Translations under genes and position numbers: made by a program | In this document: piece by piece, positions 22,688 through 32,347 of the stretch | Position numbering within the stretch: position 1 is the stretch's first letter | How the letters are laid out: each line of letters opens with the position of its first letter | The notes under the pieces: generated by a model | Seen by the model: the letters and a program-made list of their open reading frames with translations, nothing else | Told to the model about the DNA's origin: nothing | Databases searched by the model: none | Source: Actinomycetota bacterium | Lineage (GTDB): Bacteria > Actinomycetota > Thermoleophilia > Gaiellales > Gaiellaceae | Assembly: GCA_004366385.1 (NCBI GenBank) | Contig: SIRU01000033.1 | Coordinates: 1-64,000, forward strand | Length of the DNA stretch: 64,000 bases | Direction of reading: 5' to 3'

Positions 22688-23470
22688 ATGGAGGTGCGCC
22701 GGCTGGGGCCCGTCGTCGGGCTCGGGACGTACGGGACCTTCGACGGCGACGCGCGGCTCGCTCGCGAGGTCGTCGGGGCTGCGCTCGACGCCGGGGTTCG
22801 GCTCTTCGACTCCTCGCCGATGTACGGCGGAGCGGAGGCGTCGCTCGGCGCCGCGCTCGAGGGGCGGCGCGAGGGAACGGTCGTCGCCACGAAGATCTGG
22901 ACGCCGAGCGTCGAGGAGGGGAAGCGCCAGTACGAGGCGCACCGGCGGTGGTACGAGCGGGTCGAGGTCGAGCAGGTGCACAACCTCGTCTCCTGGCGCG
23001 AGCACCTGCGCTGGCTCGAGCGGGAGCGCGAAGAGGGGCACATCGACCGGATCGGCGTCACGCACTACGCGGCGAGCGCGTTCGACGAGCTCGAGCGCGC
23101 GCTCGCGACCGGACGGTTCGACACGGTGCAGGTGCCGCTCACTCCCTTCGAGCGCGAATGCGAGCGGCGAATCCTGCCGCTCGCAGAGGAGCAGGGCATC
23201 GCGGTGATCATCATGGAGCCGTTCGGCGGGACGGGCGCGCCACTCCTCCGCCGCCCGCCTCCCGGGGACGCGCTCGCCGGGCTGCGCCCGTTGGGGATCG
23301 AGACGTGGGCGCAGGCGCTGCTCGCGTGGATCCTCGCCGACCCGCGCGTCGACGTCGTGATCCCGGCGACCTCGCGGCCCGAGCGGGCGCAGGAGAACGC
23401 GGCCGCCGGCGAGGCGCGACACCTGGGCCCGGACGAGCGAGCGCTCGTCGAGCGGCTCGCAGGCGCGTGA
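22688..23470 (+). CDS. Aldo/keto reductase family protein
   Basis: GLGTYGTFDG; DAGVRLFDSSPMYGGAEASLGAAL; IDRIGVTHYAASAFDEL. Confidence 0.93.
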   Translation: MEVRRLGPVVGLGTYGTFDGDARLAREVVGAALDAGVRLFDSSPMYGGAEASLGAALEGRREGTVVATKIWTPSVEEGKRQYEAHRRWYERVEVEQVHNLVSWREHLRWLEREREEGHIDRIGVTHYAASAFDELERALATGRFDTVQVPLTPFERECERRILPLAEEQGIAVIIMEPFGGTGAPLLRRPPPGDALAGLRPLGIETWAQALLAWILADPRVDVVIPATSRPERAQENAAAGEARHLGPDERALVERLAGA

Positions 23471-23490
23471 CGAGATACAGTCCGCGCGCC

Positions 23491-24612
23491 ATGCGGATCG
23501 GCGTCGCGAAGGAGATCAAGCCGCAGGAGTACCGTGTCGCGCTCACGCCTGCGGGCGCGCGGGAGCTCGTCCAGCGCGGCCATGAGGTCGTCGTCGAGAC
23601 GGGTGCCGGGCTCGGGAGCGCGTTCCCGGACGAGGCCTACGAGCGGGCCGGTGCAGCGATCGCGCCGGTGGATGCAGTCTGGGAGCAGGAGCTCGTGCTC
23701 AAGGTCAAGGAGCCGATCGCACCCGAGTACCCGCGCCTGCGGCCGGGTCTCACGCTCTTCACGTACCTCCACATCGCCGCCGACGAGCCGCTGACGCGTG
23801 CACTCGTCGACTCCGGCGTGACTGGGATCGCGTACGAGACCGTCGAGACCGACCGCGGTGCGCTCCCGCTGCTCGCGCCGATGAGCGAGATCGCGGGCCG
23901 CCTCGCGCCGCAGGCCGGAGCGGATCATCTCGAGAAGCCGAAGGGCGGCCGTGGGATCCTCCTCGGCGGCGTCGCGGGCGTCGCGCCGGCGCGCGTGCTC
24001 GTCATCGGTGGCGGCATGGTCGGCTACAACGCGGCCGTCATCGCGCTCGGCATGGGCGCGCAGGTGACGATCCTCGAGCGCTCGGTCGAGCGCATGCGCT
24101 ACCTCGAGCAGATCCTGAGTGGGCGCGTGCAGCTGCTCATGTCCTCGGCCCTCCAGCTCGAGGAGTCGATCAAGGAGGCGGACCTCACGATCGGTGCGGT
24201 GCTGATCCCCGGTGCGCTCGCGCCGAAGCTGATCACGCGCGAGATGCTGGGGACGATGAAGGAGAGCTCCGTCCTCGTGGACGTCGCGATCGACCAGGGC
24301 GGGTGCGCTGAGACCTCGAAGGCGACGACGCACGACGACCCGGTGTACACGGTGGACGGCGTCATCCACTACTGCGTCGCGAACATGCCGGGCGCCGTGC
24401 CGATCACCTCGACGCGCGCGCTCACCAACGTGACGCTGCCCTACGTGGAGGCGCTGGCCGACCACGGCGTCCTCGGTGCGATCCGGCGCGATCCCGCGCT
24501 CGCCCGCGGCGTGAACGTCCTCGGCGGCAAGGTCACGTACGAGGCGGTCGCCGAGGCACACGGTCTCGAGTTCACCCCGCTCGAGGACGCGCTCGTCGCC
24601 GTCGTGGCCTGA
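23491..24612 (+). CDS. ald: Alanine dehydrogenase
   Basis: [54 protein letters not shown]. Confidence 0.97.
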   Translation: MRIGVAKEIKPQEYRVALTPAGARELVQRGHEVVVETGAGLGSAFPDEAYERAGAAIAPVDAVWEQELVLKVKEPIAPEYPRLRPGLTLFTYLHIAADEPLTRALVDSGVTGIAYETVETDRGALPLLAPMSEIAGRLAPQAGADHLEKPKGGRGILLGGVAGVAPARVLVIGGGMVGYNAAVIALGMGAQVTILERSVERMRYLEQILSGRVQLLMSSALQLEESIKEADLTIGAVLIPGALAPKLITREMLGTMKESSVLVDVAIDQGGCAETSKATTHDDPVYTVDGVIHYCVANMPGAVPITSTRALTNVTLPYVEALADHGVLGAIRRDPALARGVNVLGGKVTYEAVAEAHGLEFTPLEDALVAVVA

Positions 24613-24786
24613 GCCCTCCCCGGCCGAGCTCCAGCGCCGAAGACACCCCGCACGACGATCCAGCCTCGAGGCCGGCTTCGGGGCGTCTGTCCGCCTGCCA
24701 TCTCAGCCATGCCGACGGCACTGCTTCGGGTTTATCTAGACTCTGTATAAGGTATGTTCAAGGTATCGATCGAAAGGAGTCAGACC

Positions 24787-25290
24787 ATGGGACGCATCTT
24801 CATCGGCCTCGCGCTCGTGCTCACCCTGGCGTTCGCCGGCGTCGCGTGCGGTGGCAACGACGAGGACGAGAACGGCGCTGCCGACATCGTCGACACCGCG
24901 TTCGCAGCGGGCTCGTTCACGACGCTCACGTCGCTGCTCGAGGACGCAGGCCTCGTCGAGACCCTTCAGGGCGACGGCCCGTTCACGGTGTTCGCGCCGA
25001 CGGACGAGGCCTTCGACGCCCTCCCCGAGGGGACGCTCGACGAGCTGTCGAAGCCCGAGAACGCCGAGCAGCTGGAGCAGATCCTGCTGTACCACGTCGC
25101 CGAGGGCGAGGTCATGTCCGCCGATCTCTCGGACGGCCAGCAGGTGACGACGATCCAGGGTGGGACGGTCACCGTCGGCATCGACGACGGCGGCACCGTC
25201 ACCATCAACGACGCGACGGTCGTCCAGCCCGACGTCGAGGCCTCGAACGGCGTGATCCATGCCATCGACGCCGTCCTGCTCCCCTCGTAG
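24787..25290 (+). CDS. Fasciclin domain lipoprotein
   Basis: Lipobox [50 protein letters not shown]. Confidence 0.93.
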   Translation: MGRIFIGLALVLTLAFAGVACGGNDEDENGAADIVDTAFAAGSFTTLTSLLEDAGLVETLQGDGPFTVFAPTDEAFDALPEGTLDELSKPENAEQLEQILLYHVAEGEVMSADLSDGQQVTTIQGGTVTVGIDDGGTVTINDATVVQPDVEASNGVIHAIDAVLLPS

Positions 25291-25353
25291 GGAGCCACGC
25301 CCGCGCCGGTGGTGGGCGTCGAGCCTGCCGCCGGCGCGACCCGTCGGCGCCGG

Positions 25354-25575
25354 TCAGCCGCGGGCGCGCTTCGAGCGGCGGAAGAGGCTTCCCGCGGGCG
25401 TGTCGCTCGGCGTCGTCGGCTGCTCGGCCGAAGGTTTCGCGTCCGTGTCGTCGTCCTTCTTGGGCTCGCGCTCGGTCGGGAAGATCTTGATCACGACGTA
25501 GGTGATGGCCGCCGCCAGGGCGATGACGCCGACGATGTAGCCGGCGAAGGCGAGCAGTCCGAGAGCCGTGTCCAA
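25354..25575 (-). CDS. Small TM protein with charged C-terminal tail (TTG start)
   Basis: MDTALGLLAFAGYIVGVIALAAAITYVVIKIFPTEREPKKDDD; -10-like TATTCT 9 nt upstream. Confidence 0.6.
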   Translation of the reverse strand: MDTALGLLAFAGYIVGVIALAAAITYVVIKIFPTEREPKKDDDTDAKPSAEQPTTPSDTPAGSLFRRSKRARG

Positions 25576-25583
25576 GGCCGCCG

Positions 25584-25590
25584 TAGAATA
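25584..25590. promoter_or_regulatory. Putative bidirectional -10 element TAGAATA (deoB + / small TM protein -)
   Basis: + TAGAAT 6 nt from GTG 25596; - TATTCT 9 nt from TTG 25575. Confidence 0.6.
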
Positions 25591-25595
25591 GCCGC

Positions 25596-26762
25596 GTGCC
25601 GCGGGCGTGCGTGATCGTGCTCGATGCCGTCGGCGCAGGTGAGTTGCCGGATGCGGAGGAGTACGGGGACGTAGGCTCCAACACGCTCGGGAACGTCGCC
25701 CGCGCCGTCGGAGGCCTCGACCTGCCCAACCTGGAGGCGCTCGGGCTCGGGAACGTGATGCCGCTCGACGGAGCGCCTCCTCAGCCGGGCGCTCCCGCGG
25801 TCGCCGGCCGCCTGCTCGAGCGCTCGAAGGGCAAGGACACGACGACCGGCCACTGGGAGCTCATGGGCATCGTCACCCCGACCGCGTTCCCGCTGTACCC
25901 GCACGGGTTCCCCGATGACGTCATCGACCCGTTCATGAACCAGACGGGACGCGGCGTCCTCGGGAACAAGCCGGCGTCGGGGACGGAGATCATCCAGGAG
26001 CTCGGCGAGGAGCATCAGAAGACCGGCAAGTGGATCGTCTACACGTCCGGTGACTCGGTCTTCCAGCTCGCCGCGCACGTGGACACGATCCCGCTCGAGG
26101 AGCTGTACGAGGCGTGCCGTGTCGCGCGTGGCATCCTCACCGGGCGGCACGCCGTGGGCCGCGTCATCGCGCGCCCGTTCACCGGCGAGCCGGGCCGCTA
26201 CGAGCGGACGCCGGACCGCCACGACTTCTCGCTCCTCCCGCGCCAGCCGAACTACCTCACGCTGGTGCGTGAGGCCGGGCAGACGGTGCACGGGGTCGGG
26301 AAGATCGGGGACATCTTCGCCGGGCAGGACATCGACGAGTCCAATCCCACGAGGTCGAACGTCGAGGGCATCTCGAAGACGATCGAGCTCATGCAGACGA
26401 TCGACGAGGGCCTCGTGTTCGTGAACCTCGTGGAGACCGACATGCTCTGGGGACACCGGAACGACCCGGTGAACTTCCACCGCTGCCTGCAGGACTTCGA
26501 CCGGCGGCTGCCCGACCTCCTCGATGCGCTGCACGCGGGCGACCTGCTCGTGCTCACGTCCGACCACGGCTGTGATCCGACGACGCCCTCGACCGACCAC
26601 TCGCGCGAACATGCGCTGCTGCTCGCGTACGCGGCTGGGCGGAACGCGGCCGGCCGTGTGCACGAGGAGGGCGAGTTCGCGGACGTGGGCGCGACGGTGA
26701 ACGCCTGGCTCGGCGGCAAGTCCCCGGGGAAGCGGCTCCCGGGCCGCGTCATCGAGCTGTGA
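25596..26762 (+). CDS. deoB: Phosphopentomutase
   Basis: CVIVLDAVGAGELPDAEEYGDVGSNTLGN; TTGHWELMG; LTSDHGCDPTTPSTDHSREHALLLAY. Confidence 0.96.
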   Translation: MPRACVIVLDAVGAGELPDAEEYGDVGSNTLGNVARAVGGLDLPNLEALGLGNVMPLDGAPPQPGAPAVAGRLLERSKGKDTTTGHWELMGIVTPTAFPLYPHGFPDDVIDPFMNQTGRGVLGNKPASGTEIIQELGEEHQKTGKWIVYTSGDSVFQLAAHVDTIPLEELYEACRVARGILTGRHAVGRVIARPFTGEPGRYERTPDRHDFSLLPRQPNYLTLVREAGQTVHGVGKIGDIFAGQDIDESNPTRSNVEGISKTIELMQTIDEGLVFVNLVETDMLWGHRNDPVNFHRCLQDFDRRLPDLLDALHAGDLLVLTSDHGCDPTTPSTDHSREHALLLAYAAGRNAAGRVHEEGEFADVGATVNAWLGGKSPGKRLPGRVIEL

Positions 26763-27472
26763 AGCTCGACGATCCGGAGCTCGTTCGCGCCGAGTACGCG
26801 AGCGAGGCCGGGCTGCTCGCCCGGCGCTCGACCTACGACAGCCGCACGGGCCCGGATCCGCGCGACGTCCTCTGGGACGAGATCGTCGCCGCGGCGCCGC
26901 GCCGGGTGCTCGAGGTCGGCCCCGGGCCAGGAGAGGTGAGCGAGCGGATCGCCCGCGAGCTCGGCTGCGAGGTGATCGCGCTCGACGTCTCCGAGCGGAT
27001 GGTCGAGCTGTGCCGCGAGCGTGGGCTGGACGCGCGCGTCGGCGACGTGCAGGAGCTGCCGTTCGCGGACGGTTCGTTCGACCTCGTCGTCGCGGCGTGG
27101 GTGCTCTTCCACGTCCCGGACCTCGACCGCGGCCTCGCGGAGATCGCGCGTGTCCTGGCCCCGGGTGGCCGGCTCGTCGCCGTCACCAACAGCGAGCGCC
27201 ACCTCGAGGAAGCGCGGGAGCACGCGGGGATCTCGATGGTCGGCAGCGTGAGCTTCTCGCGCGAGAACGGCGAGGCGGCGCTTCGACGCCACTTCGCACG
27301 CGTGCGCGGAGAGGATGTCGACGGGACGGTCATGTTCGCCGACCGCGAGGCGGTCCGCGCCTACGTGCGCTCGCTCGTCACGTGGAAGCGCGCGGCCGAC
27401 GACGTACCCGAGCTCGCGGAGCCGCTGGAGGCGACGACGCGGAACACGGTCTTCGTCGCCGGGAAGCCGTGA
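26759..27472 (+). CDS. Class I SAM-dependent methyltransferase
   Basis: RRVLEVGPGPGEVSERIARELG..IALDVSERMVEL; LPFADGSFDLVVAAWVLFHV. Confidence 0.92.
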   Translation: MKLDDPELVRAEYASEAGLLARRSTYDSRTGPDPRDVLWDEIVAAAPRRVLEVGPGPGEVSERIARELGCEVIALDVSERMVELCRERGLDARVGDVQELPFADGSFDLVVAAWVLFHVPDLDRGLAEIARVLAPGGRLVAVTNSERHLEEAREHAGISMVGSVSFSRENGEAALRRHFARVRGEDVDGTVMFADREAVRAYVRSLVTWKRAADDVPELAEPLEATTRNTVFVAGKP

Positions 27473-27529
27473 CCGATTCGTCTCGAAAGTGGCACCCATG
27501 CCCCACGCAGCGGGCGGTACTCTGATCCT

Positions 27530-27733
27530 GTGCGCGTCGCGTGGACCGACGAGCGGTTCGACGACCTCGCGAACCGGATGGACGCGGGGTTCGCTCGCGT
27601 CGACGCGGACATCCGCGAGCTTCGGGCCGAGATCGGCGGTCTCCGCCTGACGCTCCTGCGCGTGGGCGGCGGCATCATGATCGGCCTCGTGGGCGTGATT
27701 GCCGCGATCCTCGTCTCACCGGTCGGCGGCTGA
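27530..27733 (+). CDS. Small coiled-coil/TM hypothetical protein
   Basis: RMDAGFARVDADIRELRAEIGGL then TM IMIGLVGVIAAILV; TACTCT 6 nt before GTG. Confidence 0.6.
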   Translation: MRVAWTDERFDDLANRMDAGFARVDADIRELRAEIGGLRLTLLRVGGGIMIGLVGVIAAILVSPVGG

Positions 27734-27764
27734 CAGGGGCGCGTCGCGGCGGTAGCCTGCCGTC

Positions 27765-29069
27765 GTGATCCGCGTCCCCGACCTGATCGAGCGGAAACGG
27801 AACGGCGAGGAGCTCGCCGACGAGGAGATCGCCGAGCTCGTCCTCGGCTTCACGCGCGGCGAGGTCCCCGATTATCAGCTTTCCGCCTGGTGCATGGCCG
27901 TCTACTTCCGTGGCCTGAACGGCCGCGAGACGCACGCCCTGACCGATGCCATGGTCCGCTCCGGCGACTCGATCGACCTGGGCGCCGTCCTGGGCCGCCG
28001 GGTGGTCGACAAGCACTCCACCGGCGGAGTCGGAGACAAGACCTCGCTCGCGGTGGGGCCGATCGTCGCCGCATGCGGTGTGCCGGTCGGCAAGATGTCC
28101 GGCCGAGGCCTCGCCCACTCGGGCGGGACGCTCGACAAGCTCGAGTCGATACCGGGCTTCCGGGTCGAGCTCTCGATCGACGAGTTCATCTCGCAGGTCC
28201 GCGACGTCGGTCTCGCAATCGTCGGTCAGACGGGTGATCTCGTACCCGCCGACAAGAAGCTCTACGCGCTCCGCGACGTCACTGCCACCGTCGACATCAA
28301 CTCGTTGATCGCCTCTTCGATCATGTCGAAGAAGATCGCGACGGGGGCCAATGCGATCGTGCTCGACGTGAAGGTGGGCGACGGTGCCCACGGCAAGAGG
28401 ACGCTCGACGACGGGCGCATCCTCGGCGAGCAGATGATCGACCTCGGCCGCCGGGCGGGGCGCGAGGTCGTCTGCCTGCTCACGGACATGGACCAGCCCC
28501 TCGGCGCGGCGGTCGGGAACGCGCTCGAGGTGCGTGAGGCGGTCGAGACGATCTCCGCCGAGGGGCCGCCGGACTTCGCCGAGCTCGTGCTCGACGCCAG
28601 CGCGAGGCTGCTCTCGCTCTCCGACCTCGGCGTCGACCTCGACGAGGGTCGCCGGATGGCGGAGAACGCAACCACCGACGGCTCCGCGCGCGAAATGTAC
28701 GAGCGGTGGATCCGCGCGCAGGGCGGCGATCCGTCCCTCGACGTGCTCCCGCGCGCGCCGGTGATCCGCGAGGTGACCGCGCCGCGCGCCGGCATCGTCA
28801 CGCGGCTCGCGGCGCTGCCGATCGGCATCGCTGCGCTCGAGCTCGGCGGCGGTCGGCGTACGAAGGACGACGAGATCGACCACGCGGTCGGCATCGTCTG
28901 CAGCGCGAAGCGCGGTCAGACCGTCGAGGAGGGCCAGGTGCTCGCGGATATTCACGCGCGCGACGACGACTCGGCGGCCCGCGCAGCCGAGCAGGTGCTC
29001 GCGGCGTACTCGATCACCGACGAGCCGCCACGCACGCAGCACGGGATCGTGCTCGAGGTCATCGCGTAG
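27765..29069 (+). CDS. deoA: Thymidine/pyrimidine-nucleoside phosphorylase
   Basis: DKHSTGGVGDKTSLAVGPIVAACGVPVGKMSGRGLAHSGGTLDKLESIPGF. Confidence 0.97.
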   Translation: MIRVPDLIERKRNGEELADEEIAELVLGFTRGEVPDYQLSAWCMAVYFRGLNGRETHALTDAMVRSGDSIDLGAVLGRRVVDKHSTGGVGDKTSLAVGPIVAACGVPVGKMSGRGLAHSGGTLDKLESIPGFRVELSIDEFISQVRDVGLAIVGQTGDLVPADKKLYALRDVTATVDINSLIASSIMSKKIATGANAIVLDVKVGDGAHGKRTLDDGRILGEQMIDLGRRAGREVVCLLTDMDQPLGAAVGNALEVREAVETISAEGPPDFAELVLDASARLLSLSDLGVDLDEGRRMAENATTDGSAREMYERWIRAQGGDPSLDVLPRAPVIREVTAPRAGIVTRLAALPIGIAALELGGGRRTKDDEIDHAVGIVCSAKRGQTVEEGQVLADIHARDDDSAARAAEQVLAAYSITDEPPRTQHGIVLEVIA

Positions 29070-29093
29070 GGGCGAGGCAAGCCTCACCCCTAC
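29066..29093. repeat. Dispersed palindrome family 1, copy 2 (GTAGGGGCGAGGC-AA-GCCTCACCCCTAC)
   Basis: Near-perfect 13-bp arms; contains the deoA TAG stop. Confidence 0.8.
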
Positions 29094-29102
29094 GATGGCG
29101 CC

Positions 29103-29915
29103 GTGCCCGAGCTGCCCGAGGTCGAGACGATCCGCGCCGCGCTCGCGCCGCGGCTCGAGGGGCGTCGGCTCGCGCGCGTCGAGATCCTCGACCCGCGCCT
29201 GACACGGCCGTACGATCTGTTCGAGGTCGCGGAGGAGCTCGAGGGCGACCGCGTCGTCGCGGTCGAGCGGCGCGGGAAGTACCTGCTCCTGCGGCTCGAG
29301 AGCGGGCTCGGGCTGCTCGTGCACCTGCGCATGACCGGCGGCTTCCACTGGCGCGAGACGACGCACGAGCGCGCGCTCCTGGAGCTCGACGACGGCACTC
29401 GGCTCGCGTACCGCGACGTGCGGCGCTTCGGGACGTGGCTCGTGCTCGAGGACGCCGAGCTCGAGCCGTACCTCGCTGCGAAGAACGGGCCGGAGCCCCT
29501 CGGGCCGCGCTTCACCTCCCGCTGGCTCGGCGAGCGGCTCGCGCGACGCCGCGCGCCGCTGAAGGCCGTCCTCCTCGACCAGCGCGTGGTGGCAGGGCTC
29601 GGGAACATCTACGCGGACGAGGCGCTCTGGCGCGCGCGACTCAATCCGCTGCGGCCTGCGAGCTCGGTCGAGCCGGACGAGACGCGCCGGCTCGTGCGGG
29701 CGATCCGCGCCGCGCTCGCCGCGGGCATCGAGCGCCAAGGCTCCACGTTCAGCGACTATCGCACTCCGGACGGCGCGTCGGGCTCGATGCAGGACGAGTT
29801 CCGCGTATACGGCCGCGAAGGTCTCCCGTGCCCGCGCTGCCGCACGCCGATCGCGAAGACGCGGGCCGGCGGCCGCGGCACGTGGTACTGCCCGACTTGC
29901 CAGCCGGCGACTTAG
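29103..29915 (+). CDS. mutM: Formamidopyrimidine-DNA glycosylase
   Basis: PELPEVETIRAALAPRLEGR; GLGNIYADEALWRARLNPLRPA; C-terminal zinc finger CPRCRTPIAKTRAGGRGTWYCPTCQ. Confidence 0.97.
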   Translation: MPELPEVETIRAALAPRLEGRRLARVEILDPRLTRPYDLFEVAEELEGDRVVAVERRGKYLLLRLESGLGLLVHLRMTGGFHWRETTHERALLELDDGTRLAYRDVRRFGTWLVLEDAELEPYLAAKNGPEPLGPRFTSRWLGERLARRRAPLKAVLLDQRVVAGLGNIYADEALWRARLNPLRPASSVEPDETRRLVRAIRAALAAGIERQGSTFSDYRTPDGASGSMQDEFRVYGREGLPCPRCRTPIAKTRAGGRGTWYCPTCQPAT

Positions 29916-29933
29916 TGGCGTACGCTACGAGCA

Positions 29934-30125
29934 ATGTCCGTCGTCATGGAGATTGCGGAGTGCTCGCAGTGTGGCCGCGAGGCTCCCGACGAGGCCGCGG
30001 AGCTCACGACCTGGCGGCACGGCGAGCTTGCGCTCGAGGGCATAGTCGGCGCGGGGCTCCTCGTCTGCCCCGATTGCGACGCGCTGGATCGCGAGCACGA
30101 GTACGAGGAGGGCGGGAGCGACTGA
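29934..30125 (+). CDS. Small protein with two CxxC pairs (zinc-ribbon-like)
   Basis: ECSQCGREAPDE ... LLVCPDCDALDREHEYEEGGSD. Confidence 0.65.
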   Translation: MSVVMEIAECSQCGREAPDEAAELTTWRHGELALEGIVGAGLLVCPDCDALDREHEYEEGGSD

Positions 30126-30131
30126 GAGCGG

Positions 30132-30154
30132 CCTTGTGGCTCTGAGCCACAAGG
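30132..30154. repeat. Dispersed palindrome family 3, copy 1 (CCTTGTGGCT-CTG-AGCCACAAGG)
   Basis: Perfect 10-bp arms; second copy at 48256. Confidence 0.75.
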
Positions 30155-30215
30155 TCTGGTTTGCTCGCTCGGGCCTGGCCGGGTTGGCGACATCTGCGCG
30201 GCCTAGACTTCCCGC

Positions 30216-30956
30216 GTGGCCCGCAGCTACGAGACCGAGGCGGTCGTGCTGCGCTCGTTCCGCTTCGGCGAGGCGGATCGCGTCCTCCACGTGTACACCG
30301 CCGCGCGCGGGCGCGTGGGCGCGGTGGCGAAGGGCGTCCGCAAGACGAGGTCCCGCTTCGGCGCGCGCCTGGAGCCGTTCTCGCACGTCGAGCTCCTGCT
30401 CCATCAGGGCTCGGGCGAGCTGCACACGGTCACGGGAGCGTCGCTCGTGGACGCGCACCGGCCGCTGCGCGAGGACTCGTACCGGCTCTCGGTCGGATCC
30501 GTCGGCGCGGAGGCGATGCTCAAGCTCTACGTCGAGGAGGAGCGGAACGAGCGCGCGTTCGAGGCGCTGACGCGGTTCCTCGCCGCGGTGGACGCGCTGC
30601 CGGCCGGGCTGCCCGGCCGGGCAGCGCTCGACCCGCTGGCGCTCGCGTTCCAGCTCAAGCTCCTCTGGCTCTCCGGGTACGTGCCGCACCTCGAGAGCTG
30701 CGTCGAGTGCGGAGGTGCGGAGCTCACGGGGTACCTGCCGCGCGCGGGCGGCGCCGTATGCGCGGCGTGCTCGCCGCCCGGGACGGTGGGGATCTCGCCG
30801 GAGGGCTTGCGCGGGATGGGGGCGCTCCTCGGGAGCCCGCTCGTCGATGCGCACGGGCTCGGCCTCGGGGAGCGCGCGGTACGGGACGCGCTCGGAGTCG
30901 TCGTCGCGTCGTACGAGTTCCACGGCGGCTTCCGGCTGCGCACGCTGTCCGCGTAG
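30216..30956 (+). CDS. recO: DNA repair protein RecO
   Basis: YETEAVVLRSFRFGEADRVLHVYTAARGRVGAVAKGVRKTRSRFGARLEPFSHVELLL. Confidence 0.95.
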   Translation: MARSYETEAVVLRSFRFGEADRVLHVYTAARGRVGAVAKGVRKTRSRFGARLEPFSHVELLLHQGSGELHTVTGASLVDAHRPLREDSYRLSVGSVGAEAMLKLYVEEERNERAFEALTRFLAAVDALPAGLPGRAALDPLALAFQLKLLWLSGYVPHLESCVECGGAELTGYLPRAGGAVCAACSPPGTVGISPEGLRGMGALLGSPLVDAHGLGLGERAVRDALGVVVASYEFHGGFRLRTLSA

Positions 30957-30963
30957 ACGGCTT

Positions 30964-30980
30964 AGTTACAACTTGTAACT
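30964..30980. promoter_or_regulatory. Operator-like palindrome AGTTACAA-C-TTGTAACT
   Basis: Perfect 8-bp arms, AT-rich, overlapping the -10-like TAACTT of the downstream GNAT gene. Confidence 0.65.
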
Positions 30981-30987
30981 TGGGCCG

Positions 30988-31407
30988 GTGAGGCGGGAGC
31001 TTGGGGATGGGTACGAGCTGGACGACGACCCGGCGCGGATCGACCGGGTGGCGGTGCACGCGTACCTGACGCAGTCGTATTGGGCCGAGGGCAGATCGCG
31101 TGCCGTGCAGGACGACCTGATCGACGGCGCGGCGCGGGTCGTCGGGCTGTACAAGGACGGCGTGCAGGTCGGGTTCACGCGCACGATCTCGGACCGCTAC
31201 ACGCAGTCGTACCTCGCGGACGTGTACGTGCTCGGGGAGCACCGCGGCCGGGGGCTCGGCGTCGAGATCGTCCGCTTCTCGGTCGACGAGGGCCCGTTCG
31301 CCGCGACGAAGTGGTTCCTGCACACGGCCGACGCGCACGATCTCTACCGCAGGTTCGGCTTCGAGGAACCGGGCGAGCGGGCCATGGAGCGCGGCCGGCG
31401 CGAGTGA
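30988..31407 (+). CDS. GNAT family N-acetyltransferase
   Basis: LADVYVLGEHRGRGLGVEIVRFSV; HDLYRRFGFEEP. Confidence 0.9.
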   Translation: MRRELGDGYELDDDPARIDRVAVHAYLTQSYWAEGRSRAVQDDLIDGAARVVGLYKDGVQVGFTRTISDRYTQSYLADVYVLGEHRGRGLGVEIVRFSVDEGPFAATKWFLHTADAHDLYRRFGFEEPGERAMERGRRE

Positions 31408-31964
31408 GCAGCGTGATCGCGACCGAGCGGCTCGATCTGGTGCTGCTGACGCCGGTGCTCGACGACCTCGTCGAAGGCCGGCGCGACCGCGCGGCCGAGG
31501 TGATCCGGGCCGCGATCCCCGACTGGTGGCCGGACGAGCACGACCTCGGGTTCCTCCGCTTCCGGCGTGACCAGGTCGCGCGGGACCCGAGCGCGGGGGA
31601 GTGGCTCGTCCGCGCGCTCGTCCTCCGGGAGACGCGCGAGGTCATCGGCCACGCCGGCTTCCACGGGCCGCCCGGCGTCAACGCGCTGAAGGACGAGCGC
31701 GCGATCGAGCTCGGCTACGCCGTCTTCCCGGAGCATCGCGGCCGCGGCTACGCGACGGAGACGGTCGAGGGTCTGATCCGGTGGGCCGGCGAGCGCGGGA
31801 TCCATGCCTTCGTCGCGTCGGTGGGGCCGGAGAACGAGCCCTCGCTCGCGATCGTCGGCAAGCTCGGCTTCACCCACGTCGGCGAGCACTGGGACGAGGA
31901 GGACGGCCGCGAGCTCGAGTTCCGTCTCGACATCCCGGGAGCCGCGGCGCGCGCCGAGGTGTAG
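31404..31964 (+). CDS. GNAT family N-acetyltransferase (RimJ/RimL-like)
   Basis: IATERLDLVLLTPVL; IELGYAVFPEHRGRGYATETVEGLIRWA; GTGA overlap. Confidence 0.9.
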   Translation: MSSVIATERLDLVLLTPVLDDLVEGRRDRAAEVIRAAIPDWWPDEHDLGFLRFRRDQVARDPSAGEWLVRALVLRETREVIGHAGFHGPPGVNALKDERAIELGYAVFPEHRGRGYATETVEGLIRWAGERGIHAFVASVGPENEPSLAIVGKLGFTHVGEHWDEEDGRELEFRLDIPGAAARAEV

Positions 31965-31989
31965 GCCGGGCATGGCGCGGACAGCCGCC

Positions 31990-32341
31990 TGGGATCAGTG
32001 CGGGCGGGCGGGCGGAGAAGACGAGCTCGCGGGCCTGGACGGTCGGGAGCGCCGCGACGGCGGGAGCACGGTTGCGTCTCCATGCAGCCAGCGCACGCGC
32101 TCGGCGCCGGGTTCGCGCGCGCGACGTCCGGCGAGCCGAGCGCGGGATCGAGGCCGGTGACGTCGAGCCCCTTCGCGGCCAGCATGAGCGCGAGCGTCCC
32201 GGTCCCGCAGCCGACGTCCAGCACGCTGCGGGCGCCGAGGTCGTCGACGATCGCGCAGTAGACGTCGAGATCGCTGCGGTCGGGGTCGAACGCGTCGTAC
32301 ATGGCGGCGAGCCGCGGATGCCCGAAGACTGCATCGGGCAC
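31990..32341 (-). pseudogene. Degraded class I methyltransferase (frameshifted, C-terminus lost)
   Basis: MPDAVFGHPRLAAMYDAFDPDRSDLDVYCAIVDDLGARSVLDVGCGTGTLALMLAAKGLDVTGLDPA then homology continues in another frame (GAERVRWLHGDATVLPP) and stops. Confidence 0.7.
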
Positions 32342-32347
32342 GGAACG

